A stretch of DNA of 64,000 nt, taken from contig WGMA01000030.1 of assembly GCA_016125285.1 (NCBI GenBank), positions 33,437 to 97,436 on the forward strand, in the 5' to 3' direction. Numbering within the stretch: the stretch's first letter is position 1; each line of letters starts with the position of its first letter. A program made the position numbers and the translations under genes. The notes under the pieces were generated by a model. That model was given only the letters and a program-made list of their open reading frames with translations. It had not been told where the DNA came from and did no database searches. Source of the stretch: Phycisphaera sp. Lineage in GTDB: Bacteria > Planctomycetota > Phycisphaerae > Phycisphaerales > Zrk34. Below are positions 17,301 through 26,900 of this stretch, piece after piece.

Positions 17301-17389
17301 GCCCGGCTCGGGGCGCCGAAAAACGGCACATTGATCGCCGCGGCCATTAACAGCAGTCCAAGCCCGTGGTTACAACGATTGGTGAGCAT
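14312..17389 (-). CDS. PSD1 / DUF1549 / DUF1553 planctomycete cytochrome-c protein
   Basis: A 1025-residue exported protein. After a signal peptide comes the planctomycete cytochrome-c domain (PSD1), with the haem motif CYKCH at about residues 57-61 following [14 protein letters not shown]. DUF1549 follows ([45 protein letters not shown], residues about 165-375). After a middle segment with a lectin-like beta-sandwich ([14 protein letters not shown]), DUF1553 occupies about residues 740-1000 ([30 protein letters not shown]). Function is unproven; the family is often encoded with DUF1501 proteins and sulfatases and is thought to take part in extracytoplasmic redox or polysaccharide metabolism. 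It is followed by DUF1501 at 12727 after an inverted-repeat element. Confidence 0.92.
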   Translation of the reverse strand: [1025 protein letters not shown]

Positions 17390-17498
17390 GGGCGTCCTCA
17401 GGCGTAGCGTTGTGGAAATCGATTGCTGGGCGCAGGGCGTGCTGCCCTATTAAGCATATAGCCGGTCATTCGGATTTTATACACGTCGCTTTTGCGAA

Positions 17499-18914
17499 TC
17501 ATGTCTGCAGATATCGGTTTAGCACGTTGCCGGTGGCGATCGGGAACGGTCGGCCGAGCGCGTCGTACAACAGCGTGTCGGGCGCCAGGCCGAGCAGGTG
17601 ATAGATCGTCGCCGCGAAGTCACCGGGGCTGACGGGGTCCGTCTCGGGATGCGACGCCAGGCGGTCCGTCGAGCCGTACACCTGACCGCCCGGCACACCC
17701 GCGCCCGCCATCCACAAGCTGTTGCACCGCCCCCAGTGATCGCGACCGGCCTTCGCATTGACCTTCGGTGTCCGGCCGAACTCGCTGTTCCACACCACCA
17801 GCGTGTCGTCGAGCATGCCGCGCGTGTCGAGGTCCGCCAGCAGCGTCGCGACGGTGCGGTCGATCTGCGGGATGAGCCGGTCGCGCAGCTGGTTGAAGTT
17901 GTCGCCGTGCGTGTCCCACGTCGTGTCGACGCCGGGCTTGTCGCGGTGCCAGTAGACCGTCACCAGCTTCACGCCGGACTCGAGCAGCCGCCGCGCCATC
18001 AGCACGCTCTGGCCGAACGTATGACGCCCGTAGCGGTCGCGCTCCGACGCGGGCTCGGCGTCGAGGTTGAACGCGTCGCGGGCGTGCGGCGAGGTGATCA
18101 GGTCAAACGCACGCTGCTGGTAGCTGTCGAACACGCCCGCCTCGGCGACCGCGTGCAGGTCGCGCCGCGTGGCGTCGAGCTGGTCGAGCAGGTGACGCCG
18201 TTCCTGCATGCGCCCGGCCTGCATGCCGCCGGGTAGCGTCAGGTCGTGCACGGCAAAATCGGGGTCATCGGGGTGCTGGTTGATGCGGAAAGGGTCGTAG
18301 CGCCGACCGAGCATCCCGCCGCCCTGGCCCGGCGTCACCGCGCCCGCGGTCGTGGCGATCACCTCCGGCAGCGCGACGAACGTCGGCAGCGTGCCGTCCG
18401 TCGGCGACAGCTTGCTGACGACCGACCCGATGTGCGGGAAGTCCGTGCCGCGCGCGTTGAAGTTCTCCGCCGACACCGCGTGCTTGTGCCCGGTCAGCAT
18501 CCAGTGCGCCGCGGTCGAATGGTTGTTGTCGGTGTGCGTGATCGAGCGGATCAGCCCGATCTTGTCGATCTGCGTCGCGAGGTGCGGCAGGTGCTCGCAG
18601 AGGTTGATGCCCGGCGTCTTCGTCCGCACGGGGCTGAACTCGCCGCGGTACTCCACCGGCGCGTCTGGCTTCATGTCGAACATGTCGATGTGCGACGGCC
18701 CGCCCCACATGTACAGCATCAGGCACCGCTTCGCCCGCCCGAACGTCCCGCCGCGTGTCGCCGCGCTCGCCGCCGTCGCCGCGTGCGCCACGCCGCCGAG
18801 CAGTGCCGGCAGCCCCAGCCCGAGCGGCGCCAACGCCCCGACACGCAACATCGCCCGACGGGTTGTCCCGCCGCGATCGCCGCGCCGTGTCGGTCCAAGC
18901 ATGTCCAGCATCAT
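17499..18914 (-). CDS. DUF1501 protein, Tat-exported
   Basis: A 471-residue DUF1501 member. TTRRAMLRVGALAPLGLGLPALLGGVAHA is a clear twin-arginine signal. Conserved features are RCLMLYMWGGPSHIDMFDMKPDAP, RSITHTDNNHSTAAHWMLTGH, DDTLVVWNSEFGRTPKV and ATIYHLLGLAPDTLLYDALGRPFPI. It lies 109 bp upstream of the PSD1 gene at 14312-17389 on the same strand, so that gene is bracketed by two DUF1501 genes. It is clearly diverged from the other two copies in the window, suggesting separate acquisition rather than recent duplication. The biochemical role is unknown. Confidence 0.88.
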   Translation of the reverse strand: MMLDMLGPTRRGDRGGTTRRAMLRVGALAPLGLGLPALLGGVAHAATAASAATRGGTFGRAKRCLMLYMWGGPSHIDMFDMKPDAPVEYRGEFSPVRTKTPGINLCEHLPHLATQIDKIGLIRSITHTDNNHSTAAHWMLTGHKHAVSAENFNARGTDFPHIGSVVSKLSPTDGTLPTFVALPEVIATTAGAVTPGQGGGMLGRRYDPFRINQHPDDPDFAVHDLTLPGGMQAGRMQERRHLLDQLDATRRDLHAVAEAGVFDSYQQRAFDLITSPHARDAFNLDAEPASERDRYGRHTFGQSVLMARRLLESGVKLVTVYWHRDKPGVDTTWDTHGDNFNQLRDRLIPQIDRTVATLLADLDTRGMLDDTLVVWNSEFGRTPKVNAKAGRDHWGRCNSLWMAGAGVPGGQVYGSTDRLASHPETDPVSPGDFAATIYHLLGLAPDTLLYDALGRPFPIATGNVLNRYLQT

Positions 18915-19017
18915 CGTGCACCCTGCGGATGTGATCCTCTAACGATATCCCGTCACCACCCGCGTCACAACCATTTTGTAAGAACACGCGGCGAGCGGCG
19001 TCGCTAAACTTCCTCGT

Positions 19018-20217
19018 ATGAGACCGCCTCCAGAATCCCGACGCATGCGTGACGTCCAGACGCCGGTCATCCCCGTCGTCGGCCGCATGATCGCCGCCCA
19101 CCCCGGCACGATCTCGCTCGGGCAGGGCGTCGTGCACTACGGCCCGCCGCCGCGGGTCGCCGAGCGCGTCAACCGCGTTCTCGCCGATGCCGGCGTCGAC
19201 GTCGATCGCTACAAGCTCGTGCATGGCATCGACGAACTGCTGCCCGGCCTCGCCGCCAAGCTCATGACGGAGAACGGCATCGAGACGGGGCCAGGCGCGC
19301 CGAGCCGCATCGTCGTCACCGCCGGGTCGAACATGGGGTTCCTCAACGCCGTGCTCGCCGTCGCGGACCTCGGCGACGAGGTGATCATTCAGTCGCCTTA
19401 CTACTTCAACCACGAGATGGCGATCGCGATGGCGGGGTGCGTCGCGGTGCCCGTGCCGACCGACGCCGAGTATCAACTCGACCTCGCCGCGATCGAGGCC
19501 GCGATTACGGACCGGACGCGCGCCGTGGTGACGATCTCACCGAACAACCCGACGGGCGCGGTGTACTCGGCCGATGACCTGCGGGCCGTCAACGACCTGT
19601 GCAGACGGCGGAGGATCTATCACATCAGCGACGAGGCGTACGAGTATTTCGTCTACGGTGACCGACCGCACTTCAGCGCGGGCGCGATCGACGGCGCCGC
19701 CGATCACACCATCAGCATGTACAGCTTCTCGAAGGCGTACGGCATGGCGGGGTGGCGTGTGGGGTACATGGTGATCCCGCAGCACCTGCTCGACGCGGTG
19801 GCCAAGGCGCAGGACACGAACCTGGTCTGCCCGCCGGTGCTGAATCAGCACGCCGCCGCGGCCGCGCTCGAGGCCGGTCGCGCCTGGTGCGTCGACCGGA
19901 TCGCCGCGTTCGCCGACGTGCGCGATCTCGTGCTTGGCGAGTGGGCCACGCTCGGCGACCGCGTCACGCTCCCGCAGCCCGACGGCGCGTTCTACGCCCT
20001 GATGCGCGTCCGCACCCCCCAGACCGACATGCAGCTCATCGAACGGCTCATCGCCGACCACGGCGTCGCCGTGATGCCAGGCTCTACCTTTGGCGACGCA
20101 GCGCCCGCCGACCACTGCTCGCTGCGCATCGCCTTCGGCGCCCTCGCCCGCGACACCGTCGCCGAAGGCATCGGCCGACTCGTCCGCGGCATCGCGTCTC
20201 TTGTCGACGAGGCGTAG
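19018..20217 (+). CDS. PLP-dependent aminotransferase, class I/II
   Basis: A 399-residue fold-type I aminotransferase. ISLGQGVVHYGPP is the substrate-side N-terminal motif, VTAGSNMGFLNAVLA the cofactor-phosphate loop, SPNNPTGAVYSADDL carries the conserved Asn and Pro, ISDEAYEYFVY has the Asp that contacts the pyridine nitrogen, and SFSKAYGMAGWRVGYM has the Schiff-base Lys. LRIAFG near the C-terminus supplies the carboxylate-binding Arg. The specific amino acid cannot be read from sequence; it resembles the aspartate/aromatic or methionine aminotransferase branch. No Shine-Dalgarno is evident. TAAACT lies 8 bp before the ATG, so the mRNA may be leaderless. It is transcribed away from the DUF1501 gene. 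Confidence 0.88.
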   Translation: MRPPPESRRMRDVQTPVIPVVGRMIAAHPGTISLGQGVVHYGPPPRVAERVNRVLADAGVDVDRYKLVHGIDELLPGLAAKLMTENGIETGPGAPSRIVVTAGSNMGFLNAVLAVADLGDEVIIQSPYYFNHEMAIAMAGCVAVPVPTDAEYQLDLAAIEAAITDRTRAVVTISPNNPTGAVYSADDLRAVNDLCRRRRIYHISDEAYEYFVYGDRPHFSAGAIDGAADHTISMYSFSKAYGMAGWRVGYMVIPQHLLDAVAKAQDTNLVCPPVLNQHAAAAALEAGRAWCVDRIAAFADVRDLVLGEWATLGDRVTLPQPDGAFYALMRVRTPQTDMQLIERLIADHGVAVMPGSTFGDAAPADHCSLRIAFGALARDTVAEGIGRLVRGIASLVDEA

Positions 20218-20230
20218 CGCCCTTCGCCTC

Positions 20231-20304
20231 TCATTCTGAGAGCCGCGTCTGTCATTCTGAAGCCCCATTTTGAAACGCTCACGCGATAATTCGCGAACGT
20301 GAGC
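20231..20304. repeat. TCATTCTGA pair and hairpin downstream of the aminotransferase
   Basis: TCATTCTGA occurs at 20231-20239 and 20252-20260. GCTCACG at 20277-20283 pairs with CGTGAGC at 20298-20304. There is no T-run, so terminator function is uncertain. Confidence 0.4.
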
Positions 20305-20418
20305 ATGCGCGAGAATAATGTTTGTCGCGTGTTTGTGTGAAAAACAGTCACTTCTTTAAGCACTTATATCAGTCGCCCAAAGAATCTGACGAAATCCGGC
20401 ACGCGACGTCTCGGGGAC

Positions 20419-20434
20419 TGGCACACCCGTTGTT
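20419..20434 (+). promoter_or_regulatory. Sigma-54-like promoter for the kinase fragment gene
   Basis: TGGCAC-ACCCG-TTGTT matches the -24 box and spacing of sigma-54 promoters; the -12 box has GT in place of GC. Transcription would start near 20446, about 30 nt before the AAGGGAG ribosome binding site. Confidence 0.4.
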
Positions 20435-20484
20435 TTGAGCAGGGTGGATTCGATCAATTCTTCTACCCGGAAAGGGAGTGTGCC

Positions 20485-21096
20485 ATGAACAGTATTGAGA
20501 ACAAACCGAGAGGCTCTTACGAGGGCAAGTGCAAGGAGATGATGGACGCGGTGCTCGGAGCCGTGCACGAAAGCATGATCGTGCTGAGCGCGGACCTCCG
20601 CGTCGTCGCCGCGAACTCCGGCTTCGTGCGGGCCACGGGCGTCGCCAGCGACGAGATTGTCGGGCGAGCCTTCGAGGACGTGATCGCCAACCGCTGGTCG
20701 ATGCCGGGCCTCGTCGAGATGCTGCAGGACGTCGTCAAGTCCGGCGTGCCGGTCGACAATCTCGAGCTCACCCACCGTGCCCGCGGCGCCGAGTTCCGCA
20801 CGCTGCGGATCAACGCACGCCGCATCGCGCACCCCGATGGCGGCGAGCCGTTCGTGGTGCTCTGCATGGACGACGTGACGGTCGCCCGCCGCCTCGACCG
20901 CGTCCGCGACGACCTGCTCGCGACCGTCAGCCACGACCTGCGCACCCCGCTGTCGGCGCTGCAGGGGTTCACACGCGTGCTCATCGAACAGCACGACCTG
21001 AGCCCGGAGAAGACACGCGAGTACCTGCGCATCATTCACGACGAGGCGCAGTACCTCAACCTCCTCGTCGAGCGATTCGTCGACCATGTCGTGTGA
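20485..21096 (+). CDS. PAS-HisKA protein lacking an ATPase domain
   Basis: A 203-residue soluble protein. Residues about 20-125 form a PAS domain (VHESMIVLSADLRVVAANSGFVRATG to FVVLCMDDVTVARR). Residues about 130-200 form a histidine kinase dimerisation helix pair with the H-box LLATVSHDLRTPLSALQGF. The protein then ends at FVDHVV, where an HATPase_c domain would normally begin, and no such domain is encoded in any frame in the 200 bp before the next gene, which is on the opposite strand. AAGGGAG seven bases before the ATG is a strong ribosome binding site. It may be a phospho-acceptor, a heterodimer partner or a decayed kinase. No response regulator is adjacent. Confidence 0.85.
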   Translation: MNSIENKPRGSYEGKCKEMMDAVLGAVHESMIVLSADLRVVAANSGFVRATGVASDEIVGRAFEDVIANRWSMPGLVEMLQDVVKSGVPVDNLELTHRARGAEFRTLRINARRIAHPDGGEPFVVLCMDDVTVARRLDRVRDDLLATVSHDLRTPLSALQGFTRVLIEQHDLSPEKTREYLRIIHDEAQYLNLLVERFVDHVV

Positions 21097-21297
21097 CGAT
21101 GACGACCGATACGAACGCACTCTCTGGGTAGTCGCGCCGTGGTGGTGAGGATACCGCCGCAAGGAAGCCGAGGGCGAGAAATGACGAGGGGAGAAACGCA
21201 GCGTGCCGCGGACACGGGTTCCGGCACGCTTGCTTTGTTTTCGGCGTCGTGGGTTCGGTGGCTTGCCACGCGCCGGGCGGGGCTCCACGGCCGCGGC

Positions 21298-22194
21298 CTA
21301 CTCGCTGCGGTCGGCGAGATACTTTGCCACGTTGCGATGCAGCTTCGCCTGCCACGGCGCGTCGGCGTGTCGCGGCTCGCCATCGGCGATGATCCCGCGC
21401 CCGGTCAGCAGCGGGTGCGACCGCTCGATCTCGCGCATCTCCGCCGCGATCAGCACCCGCGGCTCGACTTCGCCGTGCAACGCCAGCAGCGACTCGTAAC
21501 GCTGCTCGGCCACGTTCCGCTTGATCCGCCAAAGCCACGCCTCGTCCGGCTGATCCAGCTCCCGGTTCAGCAGCACCGCGATGCAGTGCCGCAGTTCGCT
21601 GATCACGTCCGCCGGTGACGGGGCGGTCAGGTGCGACGCGGGCGGGCCAAACTCCGCGGTCATCGCCGCGTCGGCCCCCGCGGTCCCGCTGGCTTGCTTG
21701 GTCTCCAGCGTGTCGATCATGCCGGTGACCATGGCGCACCACGCGTGCGCCTGGTCCAGCCGCACGGGCTCGAGGCGCATCACCGCGCCGTTGGTCAGCG
21801 TCAGCACCACTTCGCCGTACTGTCCCAGGCCGAACCACCCGCAGGTGACGTCCTCGACGTAGACATCGCGGATCCGGTCGAACACCAGCGTTTGCGTCGC
21901 GCCGATGACGCGTCCGTGGCGCTCGCGTGTAATCTGCAGCTTGCGTGTCGCGGCGTCGAACCCGTACCGGACCTTCGTGGACCACGGCACCAGGGCCCAC
22001 AGCCACGACAGGCCCACGACCACCACGCCCGCCACGACCATTGCGTGCGGCAGCGACTCGCTGCGATAGTAGAGGTCGCCCACCTCGATCATCACCGCCG
22101 CGAACACGAGCCCGCAGAAGACGATGGCCGCCGACGTGACCGCGTTGCGATGCGGCGTGATCCTGATCGTAAAGTTGCGCTTGCTCGTCGACAT
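21298..22194 (-). CDS. Two-helix membrane protein of unknown function
   Basis: A 298-residue protein that I do not recognise. Two transmembrane helices lie near residues 20-38 (TSAAIVFCGLVFAAVMIEV) and 52-70 (AMVVAGVVVVGLSWLWALV). A beta-rich stretch follows (RKLQITRERHGRVIGATQTLVFDRIRDVYVEDV), reminiscent of bacterial PH-like domains in membrane proteins, then an EGV-type helix-rich C-terminal half with many charged residues. I start at the ATG at 22194 (MSTSKRNFTIRITPH); the longer frame adds residues with no support. It stands alone between the kinase fragment gene and a DUF1501 gene on the same strand, separated from the latter's end by a strong terminator. Confidence 0.7.
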   Translation of the reverse strand: MSTSKRNFTIRITPHRNAVTSAAIVFCGLVFAAVMIEVGDLYYRSESLPHAMVVAGVVVVGLSWLWALVPWSTKVRYGFDAATRKLQITRERHGRVIGATQTLVFDRIRDVYVEDVTCGWFGLGQYGEVVLTLTNGAVMRLEPVRLDQAHAWCAMVTGMIDTLETKQASGTAGADAAMTAEFGPPASHLTAPSPADVISELRHCIAVLLNRELDQPDEAWLWRIKRNVAEQRYESLLALHGEVEPRVLIAAEMREIERSHPLLTGRGIIADGEPRHADAPWQAKLHRNVAKYLADRSE

Positions 22195-22255
22195 GGCCGG
22201 TCCCGGGAGATGGCGTGCTTTCCATTCTACTCCGGTGGCCGCTCGCGACGCCCGC

Positions 22256-22286
22256 AAAAAAAGACCCCGGCCGCGGGGCCGGGGTC
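22256..22286 (-). terminator. Strong intrinsic terminator after DUF1501
   Basis: On the minus strand GACCCCGGCC and GGCCGGGGTC form a perfect 10-bp stem with a 4-nt loop, followed by a run of seven or more T. It lies just beyond the stop at 22319 and ends the DUF1501 transcript. Confidence 0.9.
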
Positions 22287-22318
22287 GGGTGGGTTCGGGG
22301 TGAGCGCGTCGCGGGTCG

Positions 22319-23797
22319 TCACGACTTGATGATCGCGTGGACCGGCTCGGCGTGCTCGACGCCGGTGAGGCGCTGGTCGAGGCCCTGGAACTTGTAGGTG
22401 AACCGCTCGTGGTCGATGCCGAGCTGGTGCAGGATCGTGGCGTTGAGGTCGCGGATGTGGACCGGGTCCTTGACGATGTTGTAGGAGAAATCGTCGGTCT
22501 CGCCGTGGACCACGCCGCCCTTGATGCCGCCGCCGGCCATCCAGATCGAGAAGCATCGCGGGTGATGGTCGCGGCCGTAGTTCTCGTGCGAAAGGCCGCC
22601 CTGGCTGTAGATGGTGCGACCGAACTCGCCGCCCCAGATCACGAGCGTCTCGTCGAGCATGCCGCGCTGCTTGAGGTCCTGGACGAGGGCCCACGCGGGC
22701 TGGTCGATGTCGTGCGTCTGCTTGGGCAGGTCGCCTGCGACGTTGCCGTGCTGGTCCCAGCCGCGGTGGAAGATCTGCACGAACCGCACGCCCCGCTCGG
22801 CCATGCGCCGCGCGAGCAGGGCGGACCGCGCGAACGTGCCTTCCTTCTCGACGTCGGGGCCGTACATGTCGAGCGTCGCCTTCGACTCGCCGCTCATGTC
22901 CATCAGCTCCGGCACAGACGACTGCATGCGGAACGCCATCTCGTACTGGCTGATGCGCGCCTGCGTCTCGGGGTCGGCCACGGCGTCGTAGGTCTGCTGG
23001 TTCAGCTTCGCCAGCGAGTCGAGCATGCGGCGGCGCGTCGTGGAGTCGACACCGTCGGGGTTCGACAGGAACAGCACCGGGTCGCCTGACCGCCGCAGCG
23101 ACACGCCCTGGTACTTGCTGGCCAGGAAGCCGGAGCCCCAAAGACGGTTGTACAGCGCCTGGGCGTCCTTGCGGCCGGTCCACGTCGGCGTCATCACGAC
23201 GAACGACGGCAGGTTCGCGTTCTCCGTGCCGAGCCCGTAGCTGAGCCACGAACCGAGCGACGCCTTGCCGGGCAGCTGGTGTCCGGTGCAGATGTACGTG
23301 ATCGCCGGGTCGTGGTTGATCGCCTCGGTGTGGACCGTGCGGATGATCGAGATGTCGTCGACCATCTTCTTGTGATAGGGCAGCAGCTCGCTGACCCACG
23401 CGCCGCTCTGGCCGCACTGCTCAAACTTGAACTTCGACGGCGCGATCGGGAATCGCTTCTGCCCGCTGGTCATCGTGGTCAGACGCTGGCCCTGGCGGAT
23501 GGACTCCGGCAGGTCCTTGTCGTACATCTCGTCCATCTTCGGCTTGTAGTCGAGCAGGTCCATCTGGCAGGGCGCGCCGGCCATGAACAGGTAGATGGCG
23601 CGCTTGGCCTTGGGCGCGAAGTGGGGCAGGTCGGGCAGGCCGCCGAGCGCGGCCGAGCCGGTGGTCAGCGTCGAATTGGCGGCACGCACGGCGCCGGGCA
23701 TCAGCGACGTCAGCGCGGGCACGCCGAGGCCCAGCGCCCCGGCCTTGAAGAAGTGCCGGCGGGTCATGGCGAGCATGTGGTCACGGATCGGGTCCAT
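22319..23797 (-). CDS. DUF1501 protein, Tat-exported
   Basis: A 492-residue DUF1501 member with the twin-arginine signal [21 protein letters not shown] near residues 12-32. Family segments include [49 protein letters not shown] and [28 protein letters not shown]. The gene follows PSD1 (23920-27051) after a REP-pair element, giving the standard PSD1-DUF1501 unit. It has a strong ribosome binding site (GAGGAG, 6 bases before the ATG) and ends in a clear intrinsic terminator. Its sequence is closest to the copy at 12727-14199. The reaction is unknown. Confidence 0.9.
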   Translation of the reverse strand: MDPIRDHMLAMTRRHFFKAGALGLGVPALTSLMPGAVRAANSTLTTGSAALGGLPDLPHFAPKAKRAIYLFMAGAPCQMDLLDYKPKMDEMYDKDLPESIRQGQRLTTMTSGQKRFPIAPSKFKFEQCGQSGAWVSELLPYHKKMVDDISIIRTVHTEAINHDPAITYICTGHQLPGKASLGSWLSYGLGTENANLPSFVVMTPTWTGRKDAQALYNRLWGSGFLASKYQGVSLRRSGDPVLFLSNPDGVDSTTRRRMLDSLAKLNQQTYDAVADPETQARISQYEMAFRMQSSVPELMDMSGESKATLDMYGPDVEKEGTFARSALLARRMAERGVRFVQIFHRGWDQHGNVAGDLPKQTHDIDQPAWALVQDLKQRGMLDETLVIWGGEFGRTIYSQGGLSHENYGRDHHPRCFSIWMAGGGIKGGVVHGETDDFSYNIVKDPVHIRDLNATILHQLGIDHERFTYKFQGLDQRLTGVEHAEPVHAIIKS

Positions 23798-23812
23798 TTC
23801 AAACTCCTCACA

Positions 23813-23916
23813 TAGCCCCGGGCTTGCCCGGGGAAATCCTGCGTGTATCGGATTGTTCAGTCAGTCTCGGTCATCGTCTTCTTTGCGGCCGGTTTCCCCC
23901 GGCAAGCCGGGGGCTA
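23813..23916. repeat. Pair of inverted REP hairpins between PSD1 and DUF1501
   Basis: At 23816-23833 CCCCGGGC-TT-GCCCGGGG, and at 23896-23913 CCCCCGGC-AA-GCCGGGGG, each with a TAG/CTA and AAA/TTT edge in opposite orientation. Both are hairpins by themselves and together form a larger inverted repeat over 104 bp. Confidence 0.85.
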
Positions 23917-23919
23917 TAT

Positions 23920-26900
23920 TCAGCCCTTGTTGAGCACCTCGTCGAGGTTGAGCACGAGGTTGGCGACCATCGTCCACGCCGCGAGCTGCGACACGTCGAG
24001 CTTCTCGTCGGACTTCGACTCGCCGACAGTCACGAGCTTCGCGGCGCCCTCGATGTCCCTGGTGTACGTGGCGAGGTGGTCGCGGTAGGTCGCCACGAGG
24101 GTCTCGAGCTCGATCGCGCTGGGCTGACGCGCCGTGGCGAGGTGGAACATGTGCGCCGCGCGGGCGACGGGGTCATCGCCGACCTCGTGCATCACACGCT
24201 CGGCGAACGCGCGGCTCGCCTCGACGAACTGCGGGTCATTCATCAGCAGCAGCGCCTGCAGCGGCGTGTTGGTCCGCTCGCGACGCACCGTGCACGACTC
24301 GCGGTCCGGGGCGTCGAACGTCGTCATCTGCGGCGGGGGGCTCGTGCGCTTCCAGAACGTGTACACGCTGCGCCGGTGCACCTTGTCATCGCCGGTGTCC
24401 GCCTTGAAGTGCGCCGTGTTCGACGACGAGTAGCCCACCGCCTGCCACAGCCCGCTCGGCTGCGGCGGCTTGACCGACGGGCCGCCCATCTTCTCGACCA
24501 GCAGCCCGCTGAGCGCCAGCGCCTGGTCACGCAGCATCTCCGCGTCGAGGCGGAACCGCGGCCCACGCGCCAGCAGGCGGTTCTCCGGGTCCTTCGCCAG
24601 CAGCGACGGCGTGGCCTTCGACGCCTGCTGATACGTTGCCGACATCACGATGGACTTCAGCAGCGCCTTGACGTCCCAGCCGCTCTTGACGAACGACACC
24701 GCGAGGTAGTCCAGCAGCTCGGGGTGGCTCGGCCACTGGCCCTGCGAGCCGAAGTCCTCGGACGTCTTCACGATGCCCACGCCGAAGCACTGCTGCCAGA
24801 AGCGGTTCACCGTGACGCGCGCCGTCAGCGGGTTCGCGGGGTCCGTGGTCCACTTCGCCAGGCCCAGGCGGTCGTGCGGGAGATTCGGGTTCATGGGCGG
24901 CAGGAACGCGGGCGTCTGGCGATCGACCTTCTCGCCCTTCTTGTCGTACTCGCCGCGCTCCAGCATGAACGCGTCCTTGATGTCCTTGCGCTCCTTGAAG
25001 ATCAGCGTCGTCGCGAAGCCCTTCTCGATGCCATCGGTCTTCTTCTCGAGCTGGTCGCGCTTGGCGTGCATCTTCTGGAATTCGTCGCTCGTCTCGGTCC
25101 ACACGTTCTCGACGAAGTACTCGGTCATCTTCTTGACCTGCTCGGGCGTGCGCTTGTCGTCCTCGAGCTTCACGATCGCGTCGATGTCCTTCGGCAGCAC
25201 CGGCTTGTCCAGGCCGCGGAAGTACTTCTGCCACATCGCCAGCGAGTCGAACTTCTGCGGGTGGGCGGGCGTCGTGATGATGCCAGCCTTGTCCCAATAG
25301 ACCGTGCCGTCGTGCTGCGTGAACGCCCAGCCGTTCACCTTCGCACCGGGGTTCAGCCCGACCTTCTGCGCGTCGACCTCGAGGCGGACCCACTTGCCGG
25401 TCTTCGGCAGCTCGCCCATCGGCAGGCGGCTCGGCGACTTGTCGCCGCCCCACGGGATCACGTTGCCGCCCCAGTACGCGCGGTGCTCCCACTTGCCGTC
25501 GTTCCACTGCAGCATGATCTCCTTCGGCGGGTCCTTCGGATCGAGGTACACGTACGCGAACAGCGTGTCGCCCTTGCCGAGCGTCAGCGGTTCCTTCGCG
25601 TCGGTGAAAAAGTGCTGGCTCAGACCCTTGGCCGTGCGTGTCGACGCCTTCTCCCCGCTGAATACCGGGCCGTCCGTCTTGGTGATGAACTTCCACGGCG
25701 TGTTGCCCTGAAGGTTGGCCCCGGCGGGGGTGTCGTCGTCGATCCACACCATCTCGGTCGGCTGCGGGACCGTCACCTCCGTCGGGTTGGCCGGCTCGGT
25801 GTACTTGACCGCGGCGAGCTTCTGCTTGATCTCCTCGTCGATCCGCGACAACTCGGCCTGCGTGTCGTCGAGCTGCTGCTGCTGCTCGGGCGTCGGCACC
25901 TTGATCACCGGCGGGTGATCCTTCTTGTTGCCGTCGAGCGGGTTGGCGTCGAGGTTGTTGAAGAACGCGAACAGCGAGTAGTAGTCCTTCATCGTGAACG
26001 GGTCGAACTTGTGGTCGTGGCACCGGCTGCATCCGACGGTCATGCCCATGAAGATGGTGCCGTAGGTGTCAACGCGGTCGACGACGTTGCGGACGTAGAC
26101 CTCTTCGGCGATCGAGCCGCCCTCGCTGGTGGTGATGTTGCAGCGGTTGAAGCCCGAGGCGACGAGCTGATCGCGCGTCGGGTTCGGCAGCAGGTCGCCG
26201 GCCAACTGCTCGGTGACGAACTGGTCGAACGGCATGTTGGCGTTGAAGGCGTTGATGACCCAGTCGCGGTAGGGCCACATCTCGCGGTAGTTGTCCAGGT
26301 GCAGACCGTGCGTGTCGCCGTAGCGGACGGCGTCGAGCCAGTACCGGCCTACGTGCTCGCCGAAGCGCGGCGACGCGAGCAGGCGATCGACCAGCTTCTC
26401 ATACGCGTTGGGCGACTTGTCCTTGACGAACGCCTCGACCTCCTCCGGCGTCGGCGGCAGACCCGTCAGGTCGAACGTCACGCGGCGGACCAGCGTGTGG
26501 CGGTCCGCCTGCTCGCTCGGTGTCAGGCCCTCGGCGTCGAGCCGCGCCATGATGTAGCGGTCGATCGGCGTCTTGGCCCACGCCGCGTTGCTTACCTTCG
26601 GCAGTTCGTCCGCGGTCGGCGCCACGAACGCCCAGTGACCTTCGTACTGGCCACCCCGCTTGATCCACTGACGAAGCAGCTCGATCTCTTCGGGCTTCAT
26701 CGTCTTCTTCTCTTTGGGCGGCGGCATCAGGTCGTCGGGGTTCTTCGCGGTGATGCGCGCGATCAGCTCGCTGTCCGCGGGCTTGCCCGGCACCACCGCC
26801 GCGTAGCCGCCCAGGTCCTTGTAAGCGCCGTCCATCGTGTCGAGGCGCAGCTTTGCCTTACGGTCGTGCGCGGACGGGCCGTGGCAGTGGAAGCAGTAGT

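Noticed and set aside
14588..17350. A 920-codon plus-strand frame opposite a PSD1 gene
   Set aside because: Antisense shadow of the PSD1/DUF1553 gene; no signal, motif or ribosome binding site.
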